Positions 1-7,171 of a stretch of DNA of 10,027 nt are shown here, one piece after another. A program made the position numbers and the translations under genes. Below the pieces are notes generated by a model. That model searched no databases, had not been told where the DNA came from, and worked only from the letters and a program-made list of their open reading frames with translations. The number at the start of each line of letters is the position of its first letter. Position 1 is the first letter of the stretch. This stretch comes from an uncultured Bacilli bacterium. Its GTDB lineage: Bacteria; Bacillota_I; Bacilli_A; RF39; UBA660. The stretch lies in the NCBI GenBank assembly GCA_944371685.1, contig CALVXV010000039.1:1-10027 (forward strand), given 5' to 3'.

Positions 1-15
1 CTTTAAATATTTTTA

Positions 16-45
16 ATTACAATTTATCCAAAAAAATGCTATAAT
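16..45 (+). promoter_or_regulatory. Promoter for the unknown gene and enolase
   Basis: A perfect TATAAT lies at 40-45, preceded by TG and one base (37-39), which makes it an extended -10 element. A weak -35 (ATTACA, 16-21, 4 of 6 consensus bases) sits 18 bases upstream. Initiation would fall near base 52, leaving a leader of only about 9 bases before the ATG at 61. That leader still holds a GGTGA Shine-Dalgarno match (52-56). Confidence 0.6.
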
Positions 46-60
46 TAGTATGGTGATTAT

Positions 61-762
61 ATGCAAAAAGGCAAAATTACTCTTTTAGAAACCTTACTCG
101 AAGACTATAGAGAAAGTTTAATAGAAGAATTAAACATCCATGATAATCCGAGTGATAAAGAACTTAACAATATTTTAGTTTTTATCATTAAACAGTATGA
201 ACAAGAATTTGAAAATGATTTTTCTGATATTTTCATCTACAGTTATTATAAAAATATTTTGAATAATTATAATAATACAATGAATAAAATCTTAAGCTTC
301 ATCAAAACTAAAAAACCATTAAAAAACGATGGTAAAGATGAGGCTATGCAAGCTGAGAGAAGAGACTGTGATGATGTTTTATATTTATACAAATTAAAAA
401 TATCTAATCAACCACACACCTTAATCAGTCAAGTTACTGGCCATGAAATCCCTGTAAATCAATCAGTAATAAATATTATTAACAATAATGACATCTTTAT
501 GGTACCTCCAAAAGGAAAACCAGAACTTAGAGGGCCACATTCTAATTACACTATTGAATATAGTTTAGATTACTGGGAAAATTTCAAAAAGCAAATCACA
601 AACTACACTCAAGATTTTGAAAAAAATCATTCTGAGGACTTCTTGGAAGACCTTGCAGATTATCGTTTTTGGTTAAATCAGTACAATGTTTTTAATATCT
701 ATATAAATAAATTAAATAATGAAAGAGAAACGAAAGAAGGAGAAAAACATGTCAAAAATTAA
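61..762 (+). CDS. Unrecognised 233-aa protein encoded just upstream of and overlapping enolase
   Basis: I do not recognise this protein family. It is soluble-looking, with no signal peptide or membrane segment, and rich in Asn, Lys, Glu, Tyr and Ile. Residues 1-85 look largely helical and charged. A charged linker follows (about 84-103), then a mixed segment with a Pro/Gly turn region near 145-160 (VPPKGKPELRGP) and a helical, aromatic, acidic C-terminal part (about 170-220). The start at 61 is supported by GGTGA four bases upstream and by the extended -10 promoter. The last 14 bases overlap the start of enolase, and enolase's Shine-Dalgarno site lies inside this gene, so the two are probably co-transcribed and translationally coupled. 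The composition matches the neighbouring genes, so there is no sign of recent transfer. That it is a real gene is likely; its function is unknown. Confidence 0.75.
   Translation: MQKGKITLLETLLEDYRESLIEELNIHDNPSDKELNNILVFIIKQYEQEFENDFSDIFIYSYYKNILNNYNNTMNKILSFIKTKKPLKNDGKDEAMQAERRDCDDVLYLYKLKISNQPHTLISQVTGHEIPVNQSVINIINNNDIFMVPPKGKPELRGPHSNYTIEYSLDYWENFKKQITNYTQDFEKNHSEDFLEDLADYRFWLNQYNVFNIYINKLNNERETKEGEKHVKN
735..742 (+). promoter_or_regulatory. Enolase ribosome binding site (decides the start)
   Basis: AGAAGGAG ends six bases before the ATG at 749. An in-frame ATG at 719 would add a Lys/Glu-rich ten-residue extension and has no comparable site. Enolases begin close to the conserved IxxREILDSRGNPT stretch, so 749 is the true start. 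Confidence 0.85.
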
Positions 763-1990
763 AGATATAATTGCTAGAGAAATTTTAGATTCAAGAGGTA
801 ATCCGACCGTTGAAGTTGATGTCATTTTAGATAACGGTATCTTAGGTAGAGCAGCCGTTCCATCAGGTGCATCAACTGGAACTAAAGAAGCCCTTGAACT
901 TAGAGATAATGACCCTAAAAGATACATGGGTAAAGGTGTTTTAACAGCCGTAAATAACGTAAATAACATTTTAAAAAAACCATTAATTGGAATGGATCCA
1001 CATAATCAAAGAAAAATAGACGAAACTCTATTAAAACTAGATGGCACTGAAAACAAAGAAAAATATGGAGCTAATGCTATCTTAGGCATTTCCTTAGCCA
1101 ATTTAAAAGCTGCTGCCTTAGATGAACATAAACCATTATTTGAATACGTTGGTAAAGAATACTCCATGCCCATAGCTATGATGAACATATTAAATGGCGG
1201 TGCTCATGCTGATAATGGATTAGACTTTCAAGAGTTTATGATAGTTCCAAATGCTGAAACATTCAGCACAAGATTGCAAATAGGCAGTGAAGTTTTCCAT
1301 CATTTAAAAAATGTTTTAAATAAATCTGGATATCATACAGGAGTAGGGGATGAAGGTGGTTTTGCTCCTGACTTAAATACAAATGAAGAAGCCTTGGACT
1401 TATTAATGAAAGCTATAGAGGATGCCGGCTATACTCCAGGTCAAGATGTAAACATTGCCCTAGATGTTGCCGCTAGTGAATTTTATGAAGATGGTATCTA
1501 CAATCTAAAAGGAGCCAATTTAAAATTAACTACCGATGAATTAATTAACTACTATCAGCACCTATTAAATAAATATCCAATTATCTCTATCGAAGATCCT
1601 GTTGATGAAAATGATTGGACAGGCTTCCAGAAAATGACTGAACAATATGGTGATAAAATTCAATTAGTAGGTGATGACCTTTTTGTCACTAATAAAAAAT
1701 ATCTTCAAAAAGGCATTGATATGCATGCTGGTAATGCTATCTTAATCAAAATAAACCAAATTGGAACAATCACAGAAACCTTAGATACTATAAATTTAGC
1801 TAAACAAAACGGATATAAAACAATAATATCACATCGTAGTGGCGAAACCGAAGATACTTCAATTGCTGATTTAGCTGTTGGTTTAAACTTAGGACAAATA
1901 AAAACCGGTTCATTATCCAGAACTGATAGAACATGTAAATATAATGAATTACTAAGAATTGAAGAAATACTAAAAAAGACGTCAAATTAA
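749..1990 (+). CDS. eno: Enolase (phosphopyruvate hydratase)
   Basis: This enzyme converts 2-phosphoglycerate to phosphoenolpyruvate in glycolysis, in the cytoplasm, using Mg2+. The 413-aa protein carries the N-terminal signature REILDSRGNPTVEVDV (10-25) and the mobile SGAS(TG) loop (39-44). By alignment with E. coli enolase from memory, the catalytic residues are Glu162 (FQEFM), Glu202 (GDEGGFAPDL), Lys334 (AILIKINQIGT) and Lys385 (GQIKTGS). Metal ligands are Asp239 (LDVAAS), Glu282 (SIEDP) and Asp309 (GDDLF). SHRSGETED is at 361-369. The protein stops soon after RIEEIL, about 15-20 residues short of many bacterial enolases, but the whole catalytic core is present. It overlaps the preceding gene by 14 nt and converges on the RNase J gene with a 9-bp overlap. 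Its last codons form the 5' arm of the shared terminator. In Bacillus subtilis enolase has been reported to associate with RNA-degradation enzymes, which is of interest given this neighbour. Confidence 0.98.
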   Translation: MSKIKDIIAREILDSRGNPTVEVDVILDNGILGRAAVPSGASTGTKEALELRDNDPKRYMGKGVLTAVNNVNNILKKPLIGMDPHNQRKIDETLLKLDGTENKEKYGANAILGISLANLKAAALDEHKPLFEYVGKEYSMPIAMMNILNGGAHADNGLDFQEFMIVPNAETFSTRLQIGSEVFHHLKNVLNKSGYHTGVGDEGGFAPDLNTNEEALDLLMKAIEDAGYTPGQDVNIALDVAASEFYEDGIYNLKGANLKLTTDELINYYQHLLNKYPIISIEDPVDENDWTGFQKMTEQYGDKIQLVGDDLFVTNKKYLQKGIDMHAGNAILIKINQIGTITETLDTINLAKQNGYKTIISHRSGETEDTSIADLAVGLNLGQIKTGSLSRTDRTCKYNELLRIEEILKKTSN

Positions 1991-2008
1991 ATTTTTAACG
2001 TCTTTTTT
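1972..2008. terminator. Bidirectional terminator shared by eno and the RNase J gene
   Basis: A perfect 11-bp inverted repeat pairs AAAAAAGACGT (1972-1982) with ACGTCTTTTTT (1998-2008) around a 15-base AT-rich loop. The A-tract on one side and T-tract on the other give a U-run to both transcripts, so it can act in both directions. The GC core is short (GACGT). Both stop codons (plus 1988-1990, minus 1982-1984) lie within the structure. Confidence 0.8.
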
Positions 2009-3667
2009 AATATTCATAATAACCGGTAAAATAATCGGCTTTCTTCCAGTATGCAAATTAATATAACTACTTAAGCTATTAGTAACTTCTGTTTTTATAT
2101 CCGCATAATTTACGCCAGTTTTAATTTTATTAATAATTGCCTCTTTCGCAATAAGTTCTAATTTCTTAAGTAAATCTAAATTATCATTAACTAAAACAAA
2201 GCCTCTTGTAATAATATTTGGATTTGTAAGTAATTTACCATTTTGAACATCAATGTTCACAATAACTACCACAATTCCATCATTAGCCATTATCTTACGG
2301 TCTTTCATTACCGCATTACTAACATCACCAATACGGTTACCATCTACATAAGTGTCGCCAGCTGGAATATGACCAACTTTTTTAACCACCCCTTTTTTCA
2401 TCGAAAGTACATCACCATTAGTTAAAACAAAGGTATTTTCCTTTGGTACATCACATTCTATGGCAATATCCGCATGTTTTTTAAGCATTCTGTATTCTCC
2501 ATGAAAAGGCATAAAATATTTTGGCTTTGCTAATCTAATCATCCATTTTAATTCTTCCTCATTCGCATGACCAGAAGCATGGATATCACTTAATGATGTA
2601 TTAGTATAAACTGTTATTCCTTTTAAATATAATTTATTAATCGTTCTTGAAATACTTAAAGCATTGCCCGGTATCGCTGATGAAGAAAATACCACCACGT
2701 CATCACTGCGTAATTTAATATGTCTAAATGTTCCATTAGCTAGTCTACTCAAAGCTGCCAGTGGTTCTCCTTGCGTACCTGTACAAAGTAAACATACCTT
2801 GTTAGAAGGAAGTTTATTCGCTTCTTCAGGTGTGATAAATATCTCTTTATGTTTAATATATCCGCCTTCAATAGAAATTTCAATATTATTTTCCATACTT
2901 CTACCAAATACCGCAATCTTTCTTCCGTGTCTTTTACAAGTATCAACAATATGTTTTAGACGGTATATGTTTGAAGCAAACGTCGCAATAATAATACGGC
3001 TATTATGTTTATTAAATAATTCCTCTAATGCATCATCGACTTTAGATTCACTATTACTTACACCAGGATTCATCGCATTTGTACTATCACTTAAAAGAAG
3101 CGTTACACCCTCAGAACCTAACCTCGCAATCTTTTGGATATCGGCCATTGGACCAATAGGCGTTAAATCAAATTTAAAATCTCCCGTCGTCATAACCACA
3201 CCATCAGGTGTATGAATAACTATACCATGTGAATCTGGAATAGAGTGAGTTGTTCTATAAAATTCTACCCACATATCTTTAAATCTGTAAACACTGTTTT
3301 CATTATAAACAAACAAATTATTATATTTAATTTTTCTATCTTCCAGTTTCTTTCTAATCAAAGCTGCTGCCTGATTAGCTGCATAAATAGCTGGAATATT
3401 AACTTCAGAAAGTAAAAATGGAATACCACCAATGTGATCTTCGTGACCATGAGTAATAAAAAGCCCTTTAATTTTACTTTCGTTTTGCTTTAAAAAAGTC
3501 ACATCTGGAATAACATAATCAATTCCCATAAGCTCACCGCCAGGGAAAATAACACCCGCATCAGTAATAATTATTTCATCATTATGCATAACAATATACA
3601 TATTTTTACCAACTTCACCAAGTCCGCCTAAAGCGAAAATGTAAGTCTCGTCTTTATTAAACTTCAT
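1982..3667 (-). CDS. rnjA: Ribonuclease J1 (metallo-beta-lactamase/beta-CASP RNase)
   Basis: This is a 561-aa endoribonuclease and 5'-3' exoribonuclease for mRNA turnover and rRNA maturation in the cytoplasm. The N-terminal metallo-beta-lactamase fold begins with FALGGLGEVGKN (11-22). The Zn-binding motif HGHEDH is at 73-78, followed by His141 (THSIPDSHG) and Asp163 (TGDFKFD). The beta-CASP region includes ATFASN (228-233), SGHA with His367, and the final metal ligand His389 (PFHGEY). The C-terminal domain (about 450-561) ends in GRKPIILPVI. The intact HGHEDH favours J1 over J2, which in B. subtilis has a degenerate motif. Length matches the family (about 555 aa). The start at 3667 is set by AAAGGAG (3674-3680 on the minus strand), six bases upstream. 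It is a single gene with its own promoter, facing enolase tail to tail. Confidence 0.96.
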   Translation of the reverse strand: MKFNKDETYIFALGGLGEVGKNMYIVMHNDEIIITDAGVIFPGGELMGIDYVIPDVTFLKQNESKIKGLFITHGHEDHIGGIPFLLSEVNIPAIYAANQAAALIRKKLEDRKIKYNNLFVYNENSVYRFKDMWVEFYRTTHSIPDSHGIVIHTPDGVVMTTGDFKFDLTPIGPMADIQKIARLGSEGVTLLLSDSTNAMNPGVSNSESKVDDALEELFNKHNSRIIIATFASNIYRLKHIVDTCKRHGRKIAVFGRSMENNIEISIEGGYIKHKEIFITPEEANKLPSNKVCLLCTGTQGEPLAALSRLANGTFRHIKLRSDDVVVFSSSAIPGNALSISRTINKLYLKGITVYTNTSLSDIHASGHANEEELKWMIRLAKPKYFMPFHGEYRMLKKHADIAIECDVPKENTFVLTNGDVLSMKKGVVKKVGHIPAGDTYVDGNRIGDVSNAVMKDRKIMANDGIVVVIVNIDVQNGKLLTNPNIITRGFVLVNDNLDLLKKLELIAKEAIINKIKTGVNYADIKTEVTNSLSSYINLHTGRKPIILPVIMNIKKDVKNLI

Positions 3668-3706
3668 TAATAACTCCTTTCTTTAAAAGTTAAAACTGAC
3701 TATAAC

Positions 3707-3735
3707 ATTATATCCTTTTTTTATTCTTTTGACAA
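3707..3735 (-). promoter_or_regulatory. RNase J promoter
   Basis: On the minus strand a TTGTCA -35 (3730-3735, 5 of 6 consensus bases) and a perfect TATAAT -10 (3707-3712) are separated by exactly 17 bases. Initiation near 3700 gives a leader of about 33 bases holding the AAAGGAG ribosome binding site. Confidence 0.85.
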
Positions 3736-3756
3736 GTTCACATATAATAAACTTGT
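3732..3756. repeat. Palindrome overlapping the RNase J -35 element
   Basis: ACAAGTT (3732-3738) and AACTTGT (3750-3756) form a perfect 7-bp inverted repeat around an 11-base AT-rich spacer. The left arm overlaps the -35 (3730-3735) of the RNase J promoter, so a dimeric regulator bound here could block it. There is no U-tract, so it is not a terminator. Chance occurrence in AT-rich DNA is possible. Confidence 0.4.
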
Positions 3757-3866
3757 GACAATTGCATAGACGATTCAAATGATAGCTACTTGTTTTCAAA
3801 ATAGCCAAGTTTCTGTTTTTTAACAAGCAAAGATAATAATTGTGTTTTGCCTAAATATCATTTTAA

Positions 3867-4041
3867 AGAAGGCCACTTATAAAACCATCTAAAAGCGCAA
3901 CATTAGAAGAAAGCCCGGTAAAATTAAAAAAAGAAGATTTAATCAAAATTTATCCAGCACTTATAGTTATAAACAATGTCAGGTGATTTGTTAGAAATCC
4001 AGCTAGGTATTTGTAATTTTATCATTAATATATTTTTCTAA
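3867..4041 (+). pseudogene. Possible short, frameshifted ORF relic
   Basis: Bases 3867-3986 stay open for 39 codons after an in-frame TAA and end at TGA (3984-3986). Part of the peptide reads LEESPVKLKKEDLIKIYPAL, which looks like normal coding sequence in composition. No ATG, GTG or TTG start is in frame. Just before the stop, a +1-shifted frame opens at ATG 3976 and runs 21 codons to TAA (4039-4041), beginning MSGDLLEIQLG. The two pieces could be the end of a degraded gene with one frameshift. I do not recognise the family, and chance is a real alternative. Confidence 0.25.
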
Positions 4042-4052
4042 AATTATAATTT

Positions 4053-4113
4053 ATAGTCCAAAGCTACTATAAATAGTCTAAATTTATTGAACTTTATAAA
4101 AAAATAGTGTAAA
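4053..4113 (+). repeat. Direct repeats ATAGTCYAAA around the ftsY promoter
   Basis: ATAGTCCAAA (4053-4062) and ATAGTCTAAA (4073-4082) are spaced 20 bp start to start, about two helical turns. A third imperfect copy, ATAGTGTAAA (4104-4113), overlaps the -10 of ftsY, 31 bp further on, about three turns. ACTAT/ATAGT (4066-4077) also forms a short inverted repeat. The spacing suits a regulator binding one face of the helix, but the motif is AT-rich and short. Confidence 0.35.
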
Positions 4114-4115
4114 AT
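4087..4115 (+). promoter_or_regulatory. Promoter of the ftsY operon
   Basis: TTGAAC (4087-4092, 4 of 6 consensus bases) and TAAAAT (4110-4115, 5 of 6) are separated by 17 bases. Initiation near 4122 would leave a leader of about 18 bases. Confidence 0.65.
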
Positions 4116-4129
4116 TTATATAGTAACAG

Positions 4130-4135
4130 GGTGAT
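4130..4135 (+). promoter_or_regulatory. ftsY ribosome binding site (decides the start)
   Basis: GGTGAT lies four bases before the ATG at 4140 and pairs with the 3' end of 16S rRNA (complement AGGTGATC). An in-frame GTG at 4131 falls inside this site and is therefore not the start. The same GGTGAT-then-ATG arrangement precedes the genes at 61 and 10009. Confidence 0.75.
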
Positions 4136-4139
4136 AAAC

Positions 4140-5114
4140 ATGGGAATTTTTGACAAATTTAAAAACATCTTTAAAAAAGAAGAAAAAGAAGAAGTCCAAA
4201 TTTATGATAAAGGACTTGAAAAAACAAGAGATAATTTTTTATCCGCACTTTTAAACTTAAATAAAAATCATAAAATAGTTGACGATGAATACTTTGACAA
4301 TCTAGAAGAAATATTAATCATGTCTGACATTGGTGTAAATACCGTAATGGAAATAATTGATAGGTTAAAAAAACGTGTAAAAAAAGAAAATATCAAAACC
4401 GCCGATGAGTTAAAAGATATTATCGTTGATGAAATGTTCATTATATATGTTGATGGCGATATCATAACTAATAAAATTAACTATGCTAAAGAAGGCCCAA
4501 CTGTAATTTTATTTGTCGGTGTAAATGGTGCTGGCAAAACAACAACCATTGGTAAAATTGCTAATAAATTAAAAGAAGAAGGCAAGAAAGTCTTAATGGT
4601 AGCTGGTGATACCTTTAGGGCTGGTGCCATCCAGCAATTAGATGAATGGGCTAAAAAAATAGACGTTGATATTGTTTCAAAAGAAAACGCTGATCCTGTA
4701 AGTGTTATGTATGATGGAGTTAATAAAGCCAAAGATGAAAACTATGATGTTGTATTAATTGATACGGCCGGTAGACTTCAAAACAAAGTTGGTTTAATGA
4801 AAGAACTAGAAAAAGTAAACAAAGTTATTGGTAAATTAATTCCAAATGCTCCACATGAAACACTACTTGTAATTGACGCTACCACTGGCCAAAATGGAAT
4901 TAGTCAAGCTAAAAGCTTTAAAGAAATTACCAATATAACTGGTATCGTTTTAACTAAACTAGATGGTACTGCTAAAGGTGGAATTGTCCTAGCCATAAAA
5001 GAAGAAACAGGAATTCCTGTTAAATATGTTGGCTTAGGCGAAACCCAAGATGACTTAAGAGTATTTGATATCGAAAAATATATATATGGATTATTCAAAG
5101 GAATGGATGAATAA
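4140..5114 (+). CDS. ftsY: Signal recognition particle receptor FtsY
   Basis: FtsY is the SRP receptor GTPase. It docks Ffh-ribosome complexes at the inner face of the membrane for co-translational protein insertion. The 324-aa protein starts with the short amphipathic segment MGIFDKFKNIFKK, a membrane-contact helix, and lacks the long acidic A domain of E. coli. The helical N domain spans about 20-110. The NG GTPase motifs are the P-loop GVNGAGKTTT (127-136), DTFRAGA (157-163), DTAGR (208-212), TKLD (272-275) and the closing loop GLGE (298-301), followed by DDLRVFD. The length is typical for Bacillota. It opens a four-gene operon: its TAA shares one base with the ATG of ylxM (TAATG at 5112-5116). 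Confidence 0.97.
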   Translation: MGIFDKFKNIFKKEEKEEVQIYDKGLEKTRDNFLSALLNLNKNHKIVDDEYFDNLEEILIMSDIGVNTVMEIIDRLKKRVKKENIKTADELKDIIVDEMFIIYVDGDIITNKINYAKEGPTVILFVGVNGAGKTTTIGKIANKLKEEGKKVLMVAGDTFRAGAIQQLDEWAKKIDVDIVSKENADPVSVMYDGVNKAKDENYDVVLIDTAGRLQNKVGLMKELEKVNKVIGKLIPNAPHETLLVIDATTGQNGISQAKSFKEITNITGIVLTKLDGTAKGGIVLAIKEETGIPVKYVGLGETQDDLRVFDIEKYIYGLFKGMDE

Positions 5115-5404
5115 TGGATAAAGTAATTTACTTAACCAATTTATTTGATTATTATGGTGGCCTGCTTACAGAAAAACAGCAAACCTATTTCAAAGACTAT
5201 TATTTTGATAACCTGACACTTTCCGAAATAGCTGAAAACGAAAATGTCACTAGAAATGCGGTTCATAAGCAAATTAAAGAAGCCGAAAATAAATTAAATC
5301 ATTATGAAAAAATATTAAAACAATATGAAAATAGTCAAAAAATAAAAAATATAATCAAAGATTTGGACCCAAAAATTAAAGACCAAATAGAAGAATTGAT
5401 ATAG
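5114..5404 (+). CDS. ylxM: YlxM/UPF0122 helix-turn-helix protein
   Basis: This 96-aa protein of the UPF0122 family is the small partner usually encoded beside ftsY and ffh in Bacillota and thought to modulate the SRP pathway. The N-terminal part (LFDYYGGLLTEKQQ, 10-23) and the sigma-70 region-4-like helix-turn-helix (LTLSEIAENENVTRNAVHKQI, about 34-54) are characteristic. A Lys/Glu-rich helix (about 55-95) follows. The start overlaps the ftsY stop by one base. AAAGGA is 11 bases upstream and GGATGA lies closer, so coupled translation is likely. It ends in TAG, unlike its TAA and TGA neighbours. In B. subtilis the next gene is ffh; here an ATPase gene takes that place. Confidence 0.92.
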   Translation: MDKVIYLTNLFDYYGGLLTEKQQTYFKDYYFDNLTLSEIAENENVTRNAVHKQIKEAENKLNHYEKILKQYENSQKIKNIIKDLDPKIKDQIEELI

Positions 5405-5416
5405 GGGAGGAAATGT

Positions 5417-7171
5417 ATGTTTGGGAAAATACTTTATATAAGCGATACTGAAGCGCATGTTGAAACACCAAAAGATGGTTCACTTTCAACAAATATTATG
5501 AATATGCATGTCATATTTGAAGATGAAAAAAAGAAAATTTTAGGTGAAGTTGAAGATACCGGAAGTGACATCATTAAAATTAGATTCTTAGGTGAAATAA
5601 CTAACGGTAAGTTCGTTGGAGGTGTTATTAGAAAACCAACCTTCAATTCAAAAATTAGACTAATTAGTAAAGAAGAAGTTGGATTAATATTAGGTGCTGA
5701 TACCGAATCATCATTTATATTAGGTGAAAGCCCTCTTTATGACAGCCATCCAATTTATGTTGATATAAATGATTTATTTAGTAGCCATATGGCCATATTC
5801 GGTAACAGTGGTTCTGGTAAATCATGTGGGGTAGCAAGACTACTTCAAAATGTCTTTGAAAATCCAAAATTATTACCATTTAGATCTAACTTTTTTATCT
5901 TCGATGCTTACGGCGAATATCATAATGCCTTACAAAACATCGACCAAATTAATCCGAATTTAAACTTTAAATTCTATACAACCAATGTTCATCAAACCGA
6001 TGGTGAAATACTATCTATACCAATTTGGCTTTTAGATATTGATGACATGGCTTTGCTATTACGTGCTGATAAACACTCACAACTAACCATCATTGAAAGA
6101 ATGTTAAAATTAGTTAATATTTTTGCCTCTGATGATGAAATGAGTACAAAATATAAAAACCATTTAATTGCTAAAGCTATTATGACCATTTTATATACTA
6201 ATCAAACAGCTAGTAGTAAAAGAAATGATGTTTTTGCCATAATCGCTAACTGCTCAACACCACAGTTTAACCTAGAAGCTCCAGTTCAAGGTATTGGATA
6301 CACAAGAAAATTTAGAGAGTGTTTCACTATAGACACTCAAGGTAACTTCCCAGAAAGCATTTTGATGACCGAATACATTACTAGCTTTATCGATGAATCA
6401 TTGGATAAATTTGAACCAAAAGAAATTAAATATTACACCTTAGAAGATTTAGAAAAAGCCTTAGAATTTACATTAATTAGTGAAGGACTTTTAAACAATA
6501 CCGATACTTATGCTGATGCCATTGAATTAAAAGTAAGACTTCATTCATTAACCATCTCTGAAAACTCAAGATATTTACGTTACCCATCATTCATAACCAT
6601 GGAAAACTATATTGCTACCCTAGTAGCTAAAAATGGTAAAAAGGCACAAGTAATCAACTTTAACCTAGAAGATGTTGAAGATTGGTTTGCTAAAGTGGTT
6701 GTCAAAATATACACTAAAATGTTATTTAACTTTACTAAAAGTCTAAAAAATAGAGCTTCCATTCCATTTCATATTTTTGTGGAAGAAGCGCATAGATACG
6801 TTCAAAACGATGGCGATGTTGAATTAATTGGTTATAACATCTTTGAAAGAGCAGCTAAAGAAGGCCGTAAATATGGTTTAATCTTCAATCTTATATCTCA
6901 AAGACCAGTTGAAATATCAGATACTGTAATCTCTCAGTGTGCTAATTTCTTAATCTTTAAAATAACACATCCAAGAGACCTAGATTACATAACCAAAATG
7001 TTACCAAACATTTCAGCTGATATCGTTGAAAAGCAAAAAACTTTACAACCAGGAACTTGTATGGCCTTTGGTGGTGCCTTTAAAATTCCAACCATTGTTA
7101 GAATGAAGATGCCAGATCCAGCTCCTTCATCAAGTAGTTGTAATGTCTTTGCTACTTGGAAAGCTAATTAA
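5417..7171 (+). CDS. HerA-like (DUF87) hexameric DNA-translocating ATPase
   Basis: This 584-aa P-loop ATPase belongs to the HerA/FtsK superfamily. HerA proteins form hexameric rings that move along DNA and in archaea work with the NurA nuclease in end resection. The N-terminal beta-rich part (about 1-115) fits a HAS-barrel. Walker A is GNSGSGKS (129-136), followed by FIFDAYGEYH (160-169), a HerA-type hallmark. An insert of mostly helical sequence (about 200-400) follows. Walker B is FHIFVEEAHR (451-460), with FERAAKEGRKYGL (476-488) and the sensor/arginine-finger segment SQRPVEIS (494-501). The C-terminal end turns Pro/Ser-rich (567-574). The start at 5417 is preceded by GGGGAGG six bases upstream; an ATG at 5413 is out of frame. 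No NurA-like gene is visible. The TAA overlaps the next ATG by one base. Cellular role is uncertain: DNA repair or replication is an inference from the family. Confidence 0.88.
   Translation: MFGKILYISDTEAHVETPKDGSLSTNIMNMHVIFEDEKKKILGEVEDTGSDIIKIRFLGEITNGKFVGGVIRKPTFNSKIRLISKEEVGLILGADTESSFILGESPLYDSHPIYVDINDLFSSHMAIFGNSGSGKSCGVARLLQNVFENPKLLPFRSNFFIFDAYGEYHNALQNIDQINPNLNFKFYTTNVHQTDGEILSIPIWLLDIDDMALLLRADKHSQLTIIERMLKLVNIFASDDEMSTKYKNHLIAKAIMTILYTNQTASSKRNDVFAIIANCSTPQFNLEAPVQGIGYTRKFRECFTIDTQGNFPESILMTEYITSFIDESLDKFEPKEIKYYTLEDLEKALEFTLISEGLLNNTDTYADAIELKVRLHSLTISENSRYLRYPSFITMENYIATLVAKNGKKAQVINFNLEDVEDWFAKVVVKIYTKMLFNFTKSLKNRASIPFHIFVEEAHRYVQNDGDVELIGYNIFERAAKEGRKYGLIFNLISQRPVEISDTVISQCANFLIFKITHPRDLDYITKMLPNISADIVEKQKTLQPGTCMAFGGAFKIPTIVRMKMPDPAPSSSSCNVFATWKAN

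Larger units (their letters stand above)
3668..4139. other. Gene-poor 472-bp region between the divergent rnjA and ftsY genes
   Basis: This is the longest stretch without an intact gene. It holds the RNase J promoter (3707-3735), a palindrome (3732-3756), a possible decayed ORF (3867-4041), short direct repeats (4053-4113) and the ftsY promoter (4087-4115). I looked for the signal recognition particle RNA, whose gene might fit near ftsY, and for RNase P RNA, 6S RNA and tmRNA signatures, and found none. No convincing riboswitch is visible. Confidence 0.6.

Noticed and set aside
719..748. Upstream in-frame ATG that would extend enolase by ten residues
   Set aside because: There is no ribosome binding site for it, the extension is Lys/Glu filler encoded by the Shine-Dalgarno region itself, and the conserved N-terminus fits the ATG at 749.
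2664..3215. 183-codon reading frame on the plus strand inside the RNase J gene
   Set aside because: It lies entirely antisense to a well-conserved coding region and resembles no protein family; it is a shadow of the rnjA codon pattern.
3729..3748. Perfect TTGACA (3729-3734) and TATAAT (3743-3748) on the plus strand
   Set aside because: The spacer is only 8 bases, too short for a sigma-70-type promoter, and no gene follows.
3779..3823. 14-codon ATG frame in the gene-poor region
   Set aside because: It has no ribosome binding site or promoter and no recognisable sequence, and is too short to separate from chance.
3904..3917. GAAGAAAGCCCGG, resembling the GAGGAAAGTCC start of RNase P RNA
   Set aside because: The match is partial, the surrounding sequence is very AT-rich, and the other conserved RNase P RNA segments are absent.
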